Shown one piece after another: positions 36,766-49,240 of a DNA stretch of 64,000 bases (its first letter is position 1; each line of letters starts with the position of its first letter). A model generated the notes under the pieces. It was not told the DNA's origin. It ran no database searches and saw only the letters and a program-made list of their open reading frames with translations. This stretch comes from Plectrocnemia conspersa. Its lineage: Eukaryota > Arthropoda > Insecta > Trichoptera > Polycentropodidae. The stretch is taken from NCBI GenBank assembly GCA_009617715.1, contig VTFK01000071.1:496001-560000 (forward strand). The letters are read 5' to 3'. The position numbers were made by a program, and so were the translations under genes.

Positions 36766-39090
36766 TATTTTTATCATATTAAATATGAGTTTTACTTTGA
36801 TATTTATATACATAAAAAATAAATATCATAAATATAATTTTAATATTTTATGTTTTTAATGATTTTTTGCGAATTTTTTTCATGCATTTAAAGTTTGTTT
36901 AAATTAGCAATAATTACATTTATATAAAACAAGGATTACTCAAGCAATTTTTACACTTTTATATTTAGGTAATAAAATTTTAAATGTTAGATTCTTCACT
37001 CGTTATGTTTAAAAAATAACAAATTTTTAATTTCATGCTAATTAGCATAATGCTAATTAACACAACAGTTTATTTTTATATTGCTGTGTAAAAATGTGCA
37101 GTGTTTATCAACATTCACATTGATTACTTGTTATGCTAAAAATAATAAAAATAATAAAATTATATTAATATGCTGAATACTGAGCCTTAAAAATATTTTT
37201 TAGATACTAAATATTACTAAATATTTTAGTTTTATTTTTTTGTTATTTCATTTTTTTAACACCACTTTTTCACTTTTAAATAGAATTAAAAACTTTTCAA
37301 TGCATACAAAAATAAATTAATGAAAACGATAAATTTTATTAAAACAATATAAAAATTTAATTGACAACTAGAAAATATCAGCATTATTGCTTCTTCTGAA
37401 ACACCGTATGTTTCGAATAAAATGTTCATGGTTAAAATAAATATAACTAATATATTAAATGAAGCTAAAGGTTAAGGTCTAAAATAACAATTTTATATTA
37501 ATATTTTTAATTTTAATTATTTATATAATTGATACAATATCTCTTAGAGAAAACTGAAATCAAATTTATATTGTAAGCTCTTAATTTATATTTATAATTA
37601 TAAAATAATACAAATTAAAATTTTTAACCTAATTTGGTTAAAAATCAGACGCTATGGTGTTTATATTTTTATTAAAAAAAATTAGATTGAATTTTTTTAA
37701 ATTAAAATATAAATGTTAAAAATAAAAATGAATATTTCTGTAAATATTCATATGATTTTGATACTTTTTTAAACTTATGAATTTATTTTTTATTTTGACA
37801 ACAATGGTATTTTTAGATATAGGTTATTTTTGTATATAACTAAAATTAAAATGTATATGAAAGCTTTGCCCAATCGCGGACACATGTAAAAATATTATGA
37901 CACACGATCGTATAAAATACAATCAAAACTAATCATTAAATGATATCTGATACCTGAATTTGATAGTTTTTTACAAATACCATACCTCTCTATACTACGA
38001 ACACGAAAGGTAATACGTATTATGTTTCATTCTTCTATTAAATTTGGGAAATATTATTTTTTATTAAATTTTCAATGAATAAATTTAATTTTTTAATATT
38101 TAAAATAACAGTAAGCTTAAAAAATTATTCGTTTAAATGAAATTTGGTAAAAAATCTTTGATACTATTAACAAATTATTGTATCATATTTATATTAATTT
38201 ATATATTTATATCTTACATTTTCTATTGAATGCTGTATAGATTTTAATATAATACAAGTTTAATTAAAATAATTTTTATCAAAGCTAAAGATGAAACTAC
38301 ATTATCCATTTCAATATATTCTGTACATTTTATAGAAATACAAATTATAACATTTCGTTTGCTCTTACCTACGTAATTCCGATTTTTGTATAGTACCTAT
38401 TTGTATGTATATCTATTTCACGAGCTCTTCTAGCTTTCGTATACCTTTTATATGTATATAATAATAACATTACATACATACGTATGATATGGATTCAAAG
38501 AGCAGGTATCCGGCTGAAAAGGAATCAACATGTCGACTTCAGCAATATTTGCTGAAAGACCGGCGCTGAATCAGGATTCTGCAAAATTGCTACAATGTAA
38601 TTCAACGATCCGTATCATATATGAATATCCATTGAATTCTCACGATATTCGATTTCTACTACTGTCGTAGCTTTAATTTGAAACGAGAGATGAGGAAACT
38701 TGGTTTAAATGGACCATTTTAATTTTCTTGATTTTAATTGTTTTGGAATATTTGTTATTTTTCCTGTCTCTGTAATTTAATCGTAAACATGTTCTAAAAA
38801 AATCATATTTTTGACTCTCTGTGACATCTATAAGATCTGTGACATCTAAGCACTAGAAATCAACAATACTACAAAAAATTATTAAACATCCAGGAAAAAC
38901 AAATTGGCATTGTGCGAATTATCTTAATGAATTATTACATATATCTTAGTATTTTCGAGAATAGAGTTGATCTATTGTGATTCAGGTGAATTTTCAGACG
39001 AACGATAAAACACTACTTTCTATGGTAATTTTGGTCGATTCGGTGTAGCTCCGTTTGTTGGAAGTGAAGTCGTAGTTATAGATGAAGTTT
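36766..39090. other. A+T-rich block
   Basis: TGCTAATTAGCATAATGCTAATTA at 37036-37059 is a local duplication of a palindromic word. A GC-richer patch lies at 38500-38660. No gene, SINE box or terminal repeat found. Confidence 0.35.
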
Positions 39091-39094
39091 CCGA

Positions 39095-39804
39095 GTGAAG
39101 TATCTGAAAAAATTAATTACATTTGTTATTGTTTTAATTTATGAAATCTGTAAAATAAAATTGCATATTTCTAATTTTAAAACTGAAAAATTTGCACTAG
39201 GCTCAATATTATTTTTCTATACAGCATTATTAAGTTTATTAAAATATAAAATATATAAAACAACACGTTTTGAGTTTTTTTTTATTGTAAAAGTGTTAGT
39301 AGTACAATTATTTTGTAAGGAAATTTTACGAAATTTAGTAAATAAAATTGCATCTATTCTATTTAATTTTTTTTTTAAAATATTTTATGAAAAAGTGGTA
39401 ATGTTATTAATGCAAAGATTTGATTGTAAATTTTTGACATAAAAATTTAAGAAATCTGAAAAATAAAATTGCATAGTTCTACCTTTAAACCAAAAATCTA
39501 AGCTAATTAAAAAGTTATATATAGCTTATTTTATTTAATTTATTATACAAACATAATAACAATATTTGTAAAATAAAATTTAATAATGCTGATTCTAACC
39601 AAAAACTTTGCTTTTACTTCATTTACTTATTTATTACAAATATGTTTTAATCCAAAATATTTTAAAATTAATTTATTATTATTGTTCAAAATTTTTTATG
39701 AAAATCAACTATTAAAACCAATATCAATATCTTGTCTTTGTGGCAAATATTTTATTATACAATATAATTTCGATTATTTAATTTTTTATACCGACCGGAA
39801 GTAA
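39095..39804. repeat. Loose tandem of an AATAAAATTGCAT-bearing unit
   Basis: AAATCTGTAAAATAAAATTGC near 39145 and AAATCTGAAAAATAAAATTGC near 39452 head two similar stretches of about 50 bp, 305 bp apart. A third AATAAAATTGCAT lies at 39341. Two long open frames cover the area (39095-39442, which begins at GTG, and 39586-39804). They owe their length to repeated A+T-rich units, since KIFYE recurs in both. I do not regard either as a gene. Confidence 0.4.
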
Positions 39805-39975
39805 ATCGTATAATAATTTATATATTATATTATACTATTAATATGCTTTTAATACTTGATTTTATTTCTTCTGCTTCAAAGATGTCAATTTGTCATGACC
39901 AGCATCTAAAGATTAATTTGATAAAGTTGTTTAAGTCTGGACTTGGACTGTGTAAAGGTCTAACGTATGCGCTGA

Positions 39976-40057
39976 TGTCACTTTTTTGTGAGCTCCACTG
40001 GTGAAAAGCTCACGACCTGAACTGTGGCACAGTCTGAAGGTAGAATAAAAAGTGACA
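39976..40057. repeat. Small foldback next to element D1
   Basis: TGTCACTTTTT (39976-39986) pairs with AAAAAGTGACA (40047-40057). Inside it GTGAGCT (39988-39994) pairs with AGCTCAC (40007-40013). The foldback ends 27 bp before the D1 left terminus. No such structure precedes D2. Confidence 0.55.
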
Positions 40058-40084
40058 ACGGAATCTTAATTTTTATATTTAATG

Positions 40085-41046
40085 CCTGCACTACACTCTC
40101 TGGAAGCTGGCGAAGGTTGGCCAAGGACAGAGGATATAGTGGATTATTTCGGTCGAGTTCGGTCTAAAATCTCTCAAAAGTTGTCCGAGGTTGTCGGCAA
40201 AAGGACCAGAGTCAAAGAAACCGAAGTCAGAGCTGCTCTTTCGAACGCGAGCGATGAGATATTTCTTCTTTCGCTCTCTCGCGTCTTAAGTGATAATGAT
40301 ATGTTTTTTTGCAAAGTGAGAAAAAACGAGTAGCTCAGTTCAATTTCAGTATGCGCGTAGGCGTCCTATAGTCAACACGCATGACGAGCGCTGCACCGTG
40401 GTCCCGTGGTCAAGTTATCGGGGACTTTCACAGACTCTTACTGACATCTTTGAATATTTTACGGCACCAAAAGGGATTATTTATATAATTTTGATAGTAT
40501 ATTCTTTTAACAGATATTGTTATTATATTTTTTTCATATAAAATTAAATAATTAAAAAATATTTAGTGGTACTTGATTTTGTTAAAAAAATTCGTTTCCA
40601 ATATTCTTATGTATTTTACTAGATCGGTTTATTTAAATGTCACACCATAACGAATTATTATTTAGAATCGATGGCGACTAATTCTAGGATAGTCACAGTT
40701 GTGATGTTCGTATTATGTAGTATCATTTTTATGCCTTATGGCATTTTGAAAAAGCCGACAAAGATTTTGCTTAAATTGAATATTTACAACCGAAAAGTTT
40801 TTACTGATAATGTATTGGTGAGTGCCCACACAAACTTTTATAATTATTAGTAGCGTAAATTTAATAATATGACAATTTAAAAATTGCGATTATTTGGCAC
40901 AATTTTCGATCGCGCGTACGTCATTCACGTCGGCTGGCCGTCTGGATGGCATATGAAATTTGTGGCAGTGTGGCCGCTACTCGGAAGTCGGCGACCTCGG
41001 CCGACTTCAGTTGAACTTCGGTTCGGACAACTTTCAGAGAGTGTAA
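40085..41046. mobile_element. DNA transposon family D, copy 1
   Basis: The left end CCTGCACTACACTCTCTGG (from 40085) and the right end CTTTCAGAGAGTGTAAT (41031-41046) are inverted. The right end is worn compared with copy 2. CAAAAGTTGTCCGAGG near 40176 repeats, inverted, the CGGACAACTTTC beside the right end, so there are also subterminal repeats. D1 and D2 (54945-55955) align along nearly their full length. Each is about 1 kb and lacks a transposase frame, so both are non-autonomous. The superfamily is not clear. The CACTA-like terminus suggests a CACTA/Chapaev relative, but no target duplication of the right size was found. Confidence 0.7.
40671..40850 (+). CDS. Small open frame inside element D1, unknown product
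   Basis: An ATG frame of 59 codons opens MATNSRIVTVVMFVLCSIIF, an N-terminal hydrophobic stretch of about 15-18 residues like a signal anchor. A basic part, KKPTKILLKLNIYNRK, follows. TTG then GTGAGT at 40817/40818 looks like a splice donor, so the frame may once have been a first coding exon carried by the element. The D2 counterpart (55584-55763) keeps the same start and stop but has one TGA inside. Of the 17 codons that differ between the copies, about 13 change the residue, so the copies show no sign of protein-level constraint. I recognise no family. Confidence 0.3.
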   Translation: MATNSRIVTVVMFVLCSIIFMPYGILKKPTKILLKLNIYNRKVFTDNVLVSAHTNFYNY

Positions 41047-42860
41047 TATTTCTAAAGAGCAATGAATTTTCGTTCCTTTACGAACTGATATTCTTTGACT
41101 TTAACACGTATTTCTTACATAAGCACTATAAAGTCATAGCAATTGTTTTAAGCCTAGGGCGGATTTATATTTCTGTTTATAAGCAATGCAAGTTTTTGTT
41201 CTAGATTAATTTTTTTATGGGTATTTGACAATTCGCGTCAGATGGCCTTGAAGTATTTTTTTTATTATAAATTTCTCTAGTAAAAAGTGCGTGAATAACA
41301 AATAGAACTTTAGCGTCCTTATAAACATACATAAAACGCTTGTCAGATAACATTGTATACGTATTTATAAATAGCTGCTATATGTTAAGGGTAGTTTTTA
41401 AATAGTGTTTTAAATTAACCAGGAAATTTACAAGATATTATGATTATTATTATGAATATGTTCTTGAGACACAACCCTTGTTTATAATTTCATACACAAG
41501 TAGCTGAGATAAGTTATGCAGTCTAAAAATAAACTCTAATTTCGTGATGTAAATTCGCCGAGCTCTCTGACCTCTTGTATGTTATTTGTTTTAAAGGGCT
41601 ATATATATATATAAACCTTAAATTAATTTAGGGCCCTGACAGAACGAGATGTGACGTCTAATACTTCGGGTTCTGGCATAATGTAATTGAATAAGTACAA
41701 AGAAAGTTGTATGAGTAATTTTACTCACCCAGTCAACAATAACATATTGTATCCTATATTTTTATAAATATCGAAATTAATGTGCTATTGATATAATAAC
41801 AGTTTTACCTGTTTCATGAATAAAATTTGACAATATATCATGTCAAAAAGTAAATATCATTTTATTAACAGCACAATGCGAGGCTGGTGTGTCCACTCGA
41901 TCCAGATTTACCCTCGGTGATGGGTACTTTTTCTAAGGACCTGTGTTACATAATGGCGACATGATAAATGGTTAAAAGTCGACATATAATTCGATATCGG
42001 AACACAATGGACGTCTCGTCAACAAAGGGCCCGATAATGTACCAACGAAACGTAAGTGTAATATAATAGAACAGACAGAGTATATAAGTAATATAAAACG
42101 TCGTTGCTAGTAGGTATCCTAGGTACATCTCCGGGGACGATGTATCACTTTGTCGTCCACATCTTGTCATCCTCCTTGGTACATAATGCGACCTTTGGGA
42201 ATACGCATGGGCATTATCAAAATTTCGCATAAATGCGAAAAGCGAAATAAAGCTAAAATTTAAATATTACTATAAAGAATCCCAAATTGCTTGAATAGCA
42301 TATGAAAAGGTTCAAAATTATTAATGTGTATAATTAACCTTCTGATCCGTCAATAACACACGTTGTTAGTTACAAATGTTCTCATTGTATTTATATTTAA
42401 ACACTCTCTTATTTTAAATAATACAACAATATTATTTATACGCATTCTAATTGATAGGGCGAACTCTAATCAGTCTGTTCTGTTGTAATATGCCAATATT
42501 TTTTGCGGAACAAATTTTTAAATTACATTTTGTATCGAACATCGAGTTGAACTTCTTTACTTAATTAGGAGTTTGATAAAAATATTATTCTACTTCAGAA
42601 ATATTACTGACGGAAGTGCGGCAGTATTCTGGTTTATACTTCTTTGAATAATGGAGGAAAGTCTAACGTTTCATATAGTCTTCAGAATTTTCCCAATGTT
42701 AATTAATGATTTAGGGCAAAACCAGATTCTTTGTCCTTAGTCTCAAAACTTGTTAGATTAAGTCTCCAACAACTATTTTCGATGTAACGCCTATGGGTTG
42801 TCCCAACACTTTTAATTAATTTGTAAAAAATTAAATTAAAAGGGGGGTAAAAATCGCGCA
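41047..42860. other. A+T-rich block
   Basis: The frame at 40884-41204 runs from the D1 right end into this block and is a chance frame opening at TTG. The frame at 41946-42230 (-) covers a GC-richer patch at 41880-42210 with no recognised domain. Confidence 0.3.
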
Positions 42861-42867
42861 TAATATC

Positions 42868-42908
42868 TATCTGAGAGGCCCTGCGCCTCTCAGATACTGT
42901 TTTTTTTT
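42868..42908 (+). terminator. Perfect 12-bp hairpin followed by a T run
   Basis: TATCTGAGAGGC (42868-42879) pairs with GCCTCTCAGATA (42885-42896) around CCTGC, and 9 T follow from 42900. The shape is that of a bacterial intrinsic terminator. In an animal genome it would more likely be the 3' end of a Pol III transcript, or chance. A GGGGGG run lies 23 bp upstream of the stem. No box A/B was seen upstream, so the call is structural only. Confidence 0.3.
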
Positions 42909-42909
42909 G

Positions 42910-44010
42910 GTACCAACAGCATAACGTTTTTATTCTTAAATATTTTTTTTATAAAATATAAATTAAAAATATTAATGTAAAAAAAATATATTGTTTAGCG
43001 TTCGGTATAATTATTGAAAAATAATTACTAATCACTTAATATTTTTTTTCAATGCGTGACTAATTAAAAAATAGGATTGTGATTTTTTGCTAAATAATAG
43101 CATTAAAAAAATATTTTATTATTATTAATTTTGATTAAATAAAATCAAGTATGTAAAATATATATTAATATAAAAAATCCGCATTAAATAAATTATTATT
43201 AATATTATAAATCATAATTATTTTGCCATTTAAAATATATTTGTTTAAATACAAAAAAAATAATTACACTTGAAAAGTAATATAGGATTGAATTATTATG
43301 AATAAATTGTATTTTCTGTGAATAATAATATTTAAACGCTTTGCCTAATTTAGATTATACGTTCGTAAACTTTGTAACAAGTAAAATACTGTTTATTTAG
43401 TACAAAATTATTTGTCAAACATATTTTATAAAGCAATTATTGCTGTAATCATAAAATATGAATATGAAGGAAAGATTTTTTTTATGTTCTAATCGTGTTA
43501 AAAACTAAAAGCTCTCGTACCATAACATAAATATATTTATAACACTTTGCTTTTTGCCTATTCTGTTCCTCTTTATTAAAAATAATTTTGAAATAATAAC
43601 ATTGCCTCTCGAGCGTTACTTTCGCAAATGAAAAGATTATTTTGTTCGAGGTCTTAAGCTTAATTAAATTTGTATATAAAAAAATATTTTTAGAACGTAT
43701 AAGAAAACTTTTATGTATAAAGTATTTTAATAATATTTTTAGGATAAAAGTCAATAGCAAAAAAGATTTTAAATAAATTCATTTAATATGTACAAAATAT
43801 TAATTTATTAATATGCTCATTTTTTATTTTTACAAAATATTTAAAATATAGTGACAAATATTTTTTATACGATCAGTTATTTATGATTGAATAATAATAA
43901 AAATATCTTTAAAAGTATAATTGAAATTCATAATAATTGTAAATTATCATTTGCTTATAATGTGGTTCAATGTTTGTTTTAATTAAAGCTAGCATCGCAA
44001 TAAATAAACA
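42910..44010. other. A+T-rich block
   Basis: Very A+T-rich. The frame at 43482-43760 (-) is chance-like. No repeat recognised. Confidence 0.35.
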
Positions 44011-44015
44011 TAGAA

Positions 44016-44120
44016 ATATTAACATGGAACGCTAACGGTCTACGCATTAAAAAAACAAAAAAAAATAGTTGACATATTTTTTTTTGAAATTCACACAGAA
44101 TCATTTATTAATATAAACTT
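44016..44120 (+). pseudogene. LINE endonuclease N-terminal fragment, copy 1
   Basis: The frame reads ILTWNANGLRIKKTKKN, then a TGA and further decayed codons. Trp-Asn-Ala-Asn-Gly is the opening motif of the apurinic-like endonuclease in Jockey/I-type non-LTR retrotransposons, where Asn is catalytic. Only the first 15-20 codons are recognisable before A runs and stops. The 40-bp block around it recurs at 44.83 kb. Confidence 0.6.
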
Positions 44121-44484
44121 AGCATTATAAAATATACTGTTCCGATCAATAAGTTATGTGTTTGTTTAAAGACACTGTTTTTATCAAATCTAATTTAATT
44201 CATACTGATACACTAATGAATTTAAATAAAATCATTATGTAACCCCAGTCAAGTTTATGACTGATACATAATTTTATTTTAATATTTATATGTACATGTA
44301 CATACATATTCTTAAATTGCTTATTAAAGCAAAAAGCTAGACTTTTTAAACACAAGAAATCTTCACTTAAATAAAAAACTTAAATTTTAATTATTGAAAT
44401 TGGTTTTGTACAAAATATAAATTCTATGCACGGAGAAAACATTATTGTGTTTGGCAAGGTCGTTGAGAAGCTGTATGGTTCATG

Positions 44485-44610
44485 CAGGTGGAGCGTTTTC
44501 CAACGCTGACTACCTGGCCGCGACTGTAAAGAATAAAGGACGCGATCGCGACTCAATAGAGCACTCCAAAGTTTGCACCTAAAAGTCACCGAGTGCTGAC
44601 ATCACCTCCT
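44485..44610 (-). repeat. Repeat family H, copy 1
   Basis: Read on the minus strand the block carries GTGACTTTTAGGTGC, then GAGTCGCGATCGCGTCC and TTTATTCTT, then GGTAGTCAGCG. The same blocks in the same order occur on the plus strand at 59141-59223. It lies between the two LINE endonuclease starts, so it may belong to the same LINE. A minus-strand frame at 44380-44589 covers it without a recognised domain. Confidence 0.5.
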
Positions 44611-44829
44611 AGAGCATTTCGACCCCATCCGCTTTAAAAAATGCTTAATTGAGTATACGCTACATTAATAAAATGTATCCCAATACAAATATCATAATAA
44701 TTATTCATCAGAATGATTATGGTTTCATATATAAGCGTTTTATAAACTAAATGATTCTTTGATATACTCAACCAATTGTGTCCAAAGTATATTTCAAGCC
44801 CGCGCCACGAGCAATAAATCATTAAAATA

Positions 44830-44870
44830 ATAACATGGAACGCAAACGGTATATGCGATAATAAAAAATA
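44830..44870 (+). pseudogene. LINE endonuclease N-terminal fragment, copy 2
   Basis: The frame reads IITWNANGICDNKK and then a stop. About 40 bp (GCAATAAAT, then AACATGGAACGC and AACGG) match copy 1, 814 bp upstream, in the same orientation. It is a second decayed 5' coding start of the same LINE type. No reverse-transcriptase sequence was found in the window. Confidence 0.6.
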
Positions 44871-47589
44871 AGTGTTTTAATCGACAAATAAACCCACTGA
44901 AAAACTCGCTCATTTAATTAAGCTTATTTTTTTCACTATCTCTTATAAGTATTTGAAGACAATTGGAGTAATAATATTTTCTGAAAGCTCGTAATTGGTT
45001 TTACGTAGTTCTAATTTAGCTGATGCTTATATTTGCGCATTATAAACTAAAAAAATACATTTACTACCTTCTTAAGCTTTAAGATTCCGGTCTGTAATGC
45101 GATTTTTTTAACTACTATTATAAAGCGCATTTTTTAGCAGTACTTTAACCAAAAATATTAGTTTATGATTTATTTCACATCAGGCTTAAACTCACATATG
45201 TTTTATTCAATTGCTAAATTTAGATAACAATTATTATTTTAACATAATTTAAAGTTACCAAAATATATACTTCTTTTTTTGTTTGAGCTTAAAATCTAAT
45301 ATATACTTTCTCTAATAATATTGTTTTCTGGATTCCTTAGTTCAAATAATATATTTTAAGATTTAATTACATATCTTAATTGTCCATAGTTACGTAATAA
45401 AAATAGCTAAATGCTCCTTAAATATATAGTAGTAGGAATTTGAAAGTTTTTCAGTAGATAATTGAAAAGTTCGCCACGTTTAAAAAGACAGATATGAATT
45501 ATTATTATCAGATCTGGAGAACGGAACTCAAAAGCTTCAGCAACAGGCCCGATACTGGCACGATTCCAAACGAAAGCTTTGGCCATTGTTTCAATTTCAA
45601 TGTGTTTTTTCTTTTCCCTTCGATGTTAAAAAGTGGACTTAATTGACCTATATACGATTTGAATGAAAATTCTCTCGACCAAACAACGCCAGCGGTTCAT
45701 TACGTAACAGGAATAACGATGAATCTAATTGGATGCATTGAATTACAGACGTGTTTAGTTAATCGCGAATTATTTTCACTGAGAAAACACAATTGTAATA
45801 AATTAAAATAGCTAAATGTATATATTTAGTATATAAAGAAAGCAAAACCACATATAACCAGTTGTTGTATTTTTTTTTTCGTTTGAATATAAATCTCATA
45901 TTTTAATAGTTAAGTAAAAATCTCAAATTATAATATGAGATACATGAAAAAAATACAGTTTATTTTATAATTGATAGTTATAGTATAAAAATCGTTTTAA
46001 CCTATATAACTATTACAAAAATAAATTCGCAATATAATCATTTATACTAATTATGCTTTAATATGTAAATCTTGACCTGATAATTTCTGGCAAGCATAAT
46101 ATGATTTTTTATGTATTATATAACGTTACATAAGAAGGATTTGCATTAAGTCCTTTTGTTAAAAGTCAAACCTGTCCCGTTTGTTATTTAAATGGATATT
46201 CATTTTACCCGTTTTATATACACATATATAAATGGAAAATATATCAATGTGCTATCTTTGCTGAAACACTCGCGCGAATTTATTCATTCCTTTTACGAGA
46301 TGCTGACATATTAAAATCTTTCCAAAATCACGTTTATATAGTACATTTAGCCATTAACAAATTATACTATTAATGTAGTAGTAAATCCATGAATTTGCCT
46401 ATATATTAGACCTTGTTTCTTATAAGACATGTTAGGGCTTATTTAATTACAACATCAAATATACATTCAACATATTAACTTGTTTAATATTTTGAATTGA
46501 AGCTTAGAGAATTTCGCAATATGATATGTTCTGCTTATCAAACTTGGACGAATATATTATATATAACTATATAGTAATATGTTATATAACTACATGACTT
46601 GAAGCTGCTTTACGAACAAAATAACATTACCAAACTTCTTTATGTAACATATTTTGCCTTTATTTTATTTGTATTTAGATAGAGGACGACTTAAAAAATC
46701 ATTCTGACGGTGTAACTTTTAAAAATAGTAAATAATAAGAACTAAGGTCTTACATTTACAGTAAATAATTTATTATTTAAGTCTCCAGAGACTGCCTTAA
46801 GAGTATATTAAAAAAATAATATTCAAATCAACAAACTACTGATTTTTACTATTTGGGGTTTGACTATTTCTAACAGCAATAATTGTATTGGAAAGTCGGG
46901 TTTTTTTTTAAAATTATATTTGTTTGTATGGTATAACTTTAATATTACCACATTGAAATATTACATGTTTATGTCAATGTTTTACCTATAACAGTAATTT
47001 TAAGAATTTTAATGTATATTTTTGCGAAACGGTGGTTTACTTTAAAAAATATTTCTGAATTTATCATATCCTAGATAAATTTTTTTTGAAGCGTTTTTTA
47101 CATTATAACGGAAATTTTAGCGTCATATCGCTAGCGTATTTTTAATAAAAAAAATTGCGTACAAAAAAAATTTTAGAATTTTTGTGGCTTGTCGTATTTT
47201 GTAAAAAATATTCAAAATTGTCATCAAATATGTTTTTTATCATGCTAATGTATTTTTACGCTTATACGTAATGTTTATTATATTATTAAAAATAAGACTA
47301 AGCATACTGATTACATCATTCCAACCTTTAAATTTAAATTCGAATAAGCATTCTGGAAAATTTGTATATATATTTAATTTTATCCAATTATAAAACTTTT
47401 TATGAACTTAAGAACCGTGTTTTAGATACGCTTTTATAATATTTAAATGCTTTTAGTATAAGAATAACGTCCTTCACCCATAGCCGCCGGCTATAACAAT
47501 TAAAATTTTAATTTAAACGTCGTAATTTAAAGCAAAATTATTTTTGTAAAAATGCATTTTTTATAATTGAATTCAACTACTGGTCGTAA
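44871..47589. other. A+T-rich block
   Basis: No frame, hairpin or dispersed repeat recognised. A GC-richer patch at 45500-45720 is unremarkable. Confidence 0.35.
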
Positions 47590-48300
47590 AAAATCTGTTT
47601 GTTCGAGCATTGGGAAGAGATAAAGAGGAGAAGAAGGAAAGGAAAAAAATATTTATATTATTGATACATTTTATCGCGAAGCCAATCTCTGGGAGCGTTT
47701 TACAATTTCGCTCAGTTTTTCCTTTTATGTAGCGTCCTAATAAGATAATTAAATTAGGAGGACCGGTGTTCCTCGGGGCGCTAAAAAGAAAACACCCCCA
47801 GGGATCATTCCCTTTATGTAACGAAATATATTTAAATTGGCCACTCGTTCCTACCCTATTTTTCCTTGCTTCTCTCTGTTCTTTTCGTTTCGCCCCTTAC
47901 CGCTGCTTATATATTTTCCACCATTTTTTTGACGAATCTCCAACAAAGACCCTTCAGATTCCCCTAAACCGGAATGATATGTTTAGCGCTGTTTGTTTTG
48001 AGTTCGAATTAAACGCCGGCAATTAACAATCGGCGAAAAAAGGATTAATGGGATGAAAAACGAGCCACTTCCGGTTCCGGTCGAACCTTTGACCAACAAA
48101 CAATTTATTGTCCTCGCGCCGGTAAGTTCGGCGAGTACATCTCAAAAGGCTGTAATTTTTTTATACATTCGGGAAATTATTTCCGTTTTACGATCCTTAT
48201 TTCCTTTTATGGGAAATCTTTTATATGGACGGAGAAATAGAACCATAAAATTCTTTATTTGCGATATAATATGTAATATGTACAGTGTGGCGCGGCAGTA
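47590..48300. other. GC-richer island
   Basis: This is one of the longest islands in the window. Two plus-strand frames (47766-48026 opening at GTG, and 48053-48301 at ATG) cover it with no recognised domain. GCGCCGGTAAGTTCGGCG near 48117 contains a splice-donor-like GGTAAGT. The frame before it is short, so a coding exon is possible but unsupported. Confidence 0.3.
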
Positions 48301-49195
48301 ATGAATATATTAGAAACCTTAATCGATTAGATTATTATTTTAATAATAAACTTTGTAATACTTTTATATTATACAATAAAAAATAATATATCTAAAATAT
48401 TCTACATTTTAAATGAATATATAATCGACTAGTTATTTTATCTATGCTGCACTTAAAAACTTAATATAATAACAGTTTTGAGCATCTTGTATAAATGAAT
48501 TTATAATAAATTTATTTAATAAAATTACAGTCTTATATTTCGTTGTTTTGAGATGATGCTGGTAATTTGTAATAAAACACTTATGACATAACGATATCTG
48601 GCTCAAAGTTTTACTGATGCTTAAGCATGCGTTTGGGCCTTTTATATCAGTCTTTTGCGACTCACATATTGTGGAATAAAAGTTTATTTAAGTTAAAGAA
48701 TATCTGTTTTTAAAATATATTTAATCAATTGATCACCTTTTCTTGATTTTATTAATTATTGTATGATATAATTTTAACCTTTATGCTTTGGTGAAAATTG
48801 GATTGAGATGGCAATATATTTTTAATTTGTCAAAATTACCAATCCATTACTTTACAAAGCTGCTAATTCTGGACATTGCGTTAGTCAAAGGCACTACATC
48901 TTGGCTTTGTCCTCGCATCACTATGATGGTTAAACACAATATTAAAATATTCGCAAGCAAATTCTTATCATTAGAATTAAATTTTTAACCCATTCAATTT
49001 ATTAGAAAATAACCCATTTGTTAAAAAATATGTACCCAATTATTTTATTGTTGTAAAAAAAAAAACTTAGCTAATACAAACCAGAAAATACTAAATTGCT
49101 AGCTAAAAGCACTTGCTAGCGCTTTTACAAATTAAAAGATTTGACTTAAAAACATACATACATACCTGGGCCACATATGGGCAATTTTAAGTGTC
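48301..49195. other. A+T-rich block
   Basis: The frame at 48788-48988 (+) shows no domain. GCTAGCTAAAAGCACTTGCTAGC near 49099 is a short inverted repeat. Confidence 0.3.
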
Positions 49196-49196
49196 G

Positions 49197-49240
49197 TTAA
49201 AACCCATTACCGCCCACCGTACACGCTTGTGTACACCTGT
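49197..49240 (+). repeat. Possible solo piggyBac-type end
   Basis: TTAA at 49197 is followed by AACCCATTACCGCCCACC and a hairpin, GTACAC (49219-49224) paired with GTGTAC (49229-49234). The plan of TTAA, CCC-start, CGCC and a GTAC-based palindrome matches the left end of MITE B. No right end was found. Confidence 0.35.

Noticed and set aside
39095..39442. 115-codon open frame with hydrophobic stretches
   Set aside because: It opens at GTG, is Phe/Ile/Lys-rich and spans a loose tandem A+T-rich repeat. The hydrophobic pattern follows from T-rich codons.
40082..40333. ATG frame starting in the D1 left terminus and partly shared with D2
   Set aside because: The shared part is explained by the terminal repeat itself. 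Differences between the copies mostly change residues and D2 hits a stop soon.
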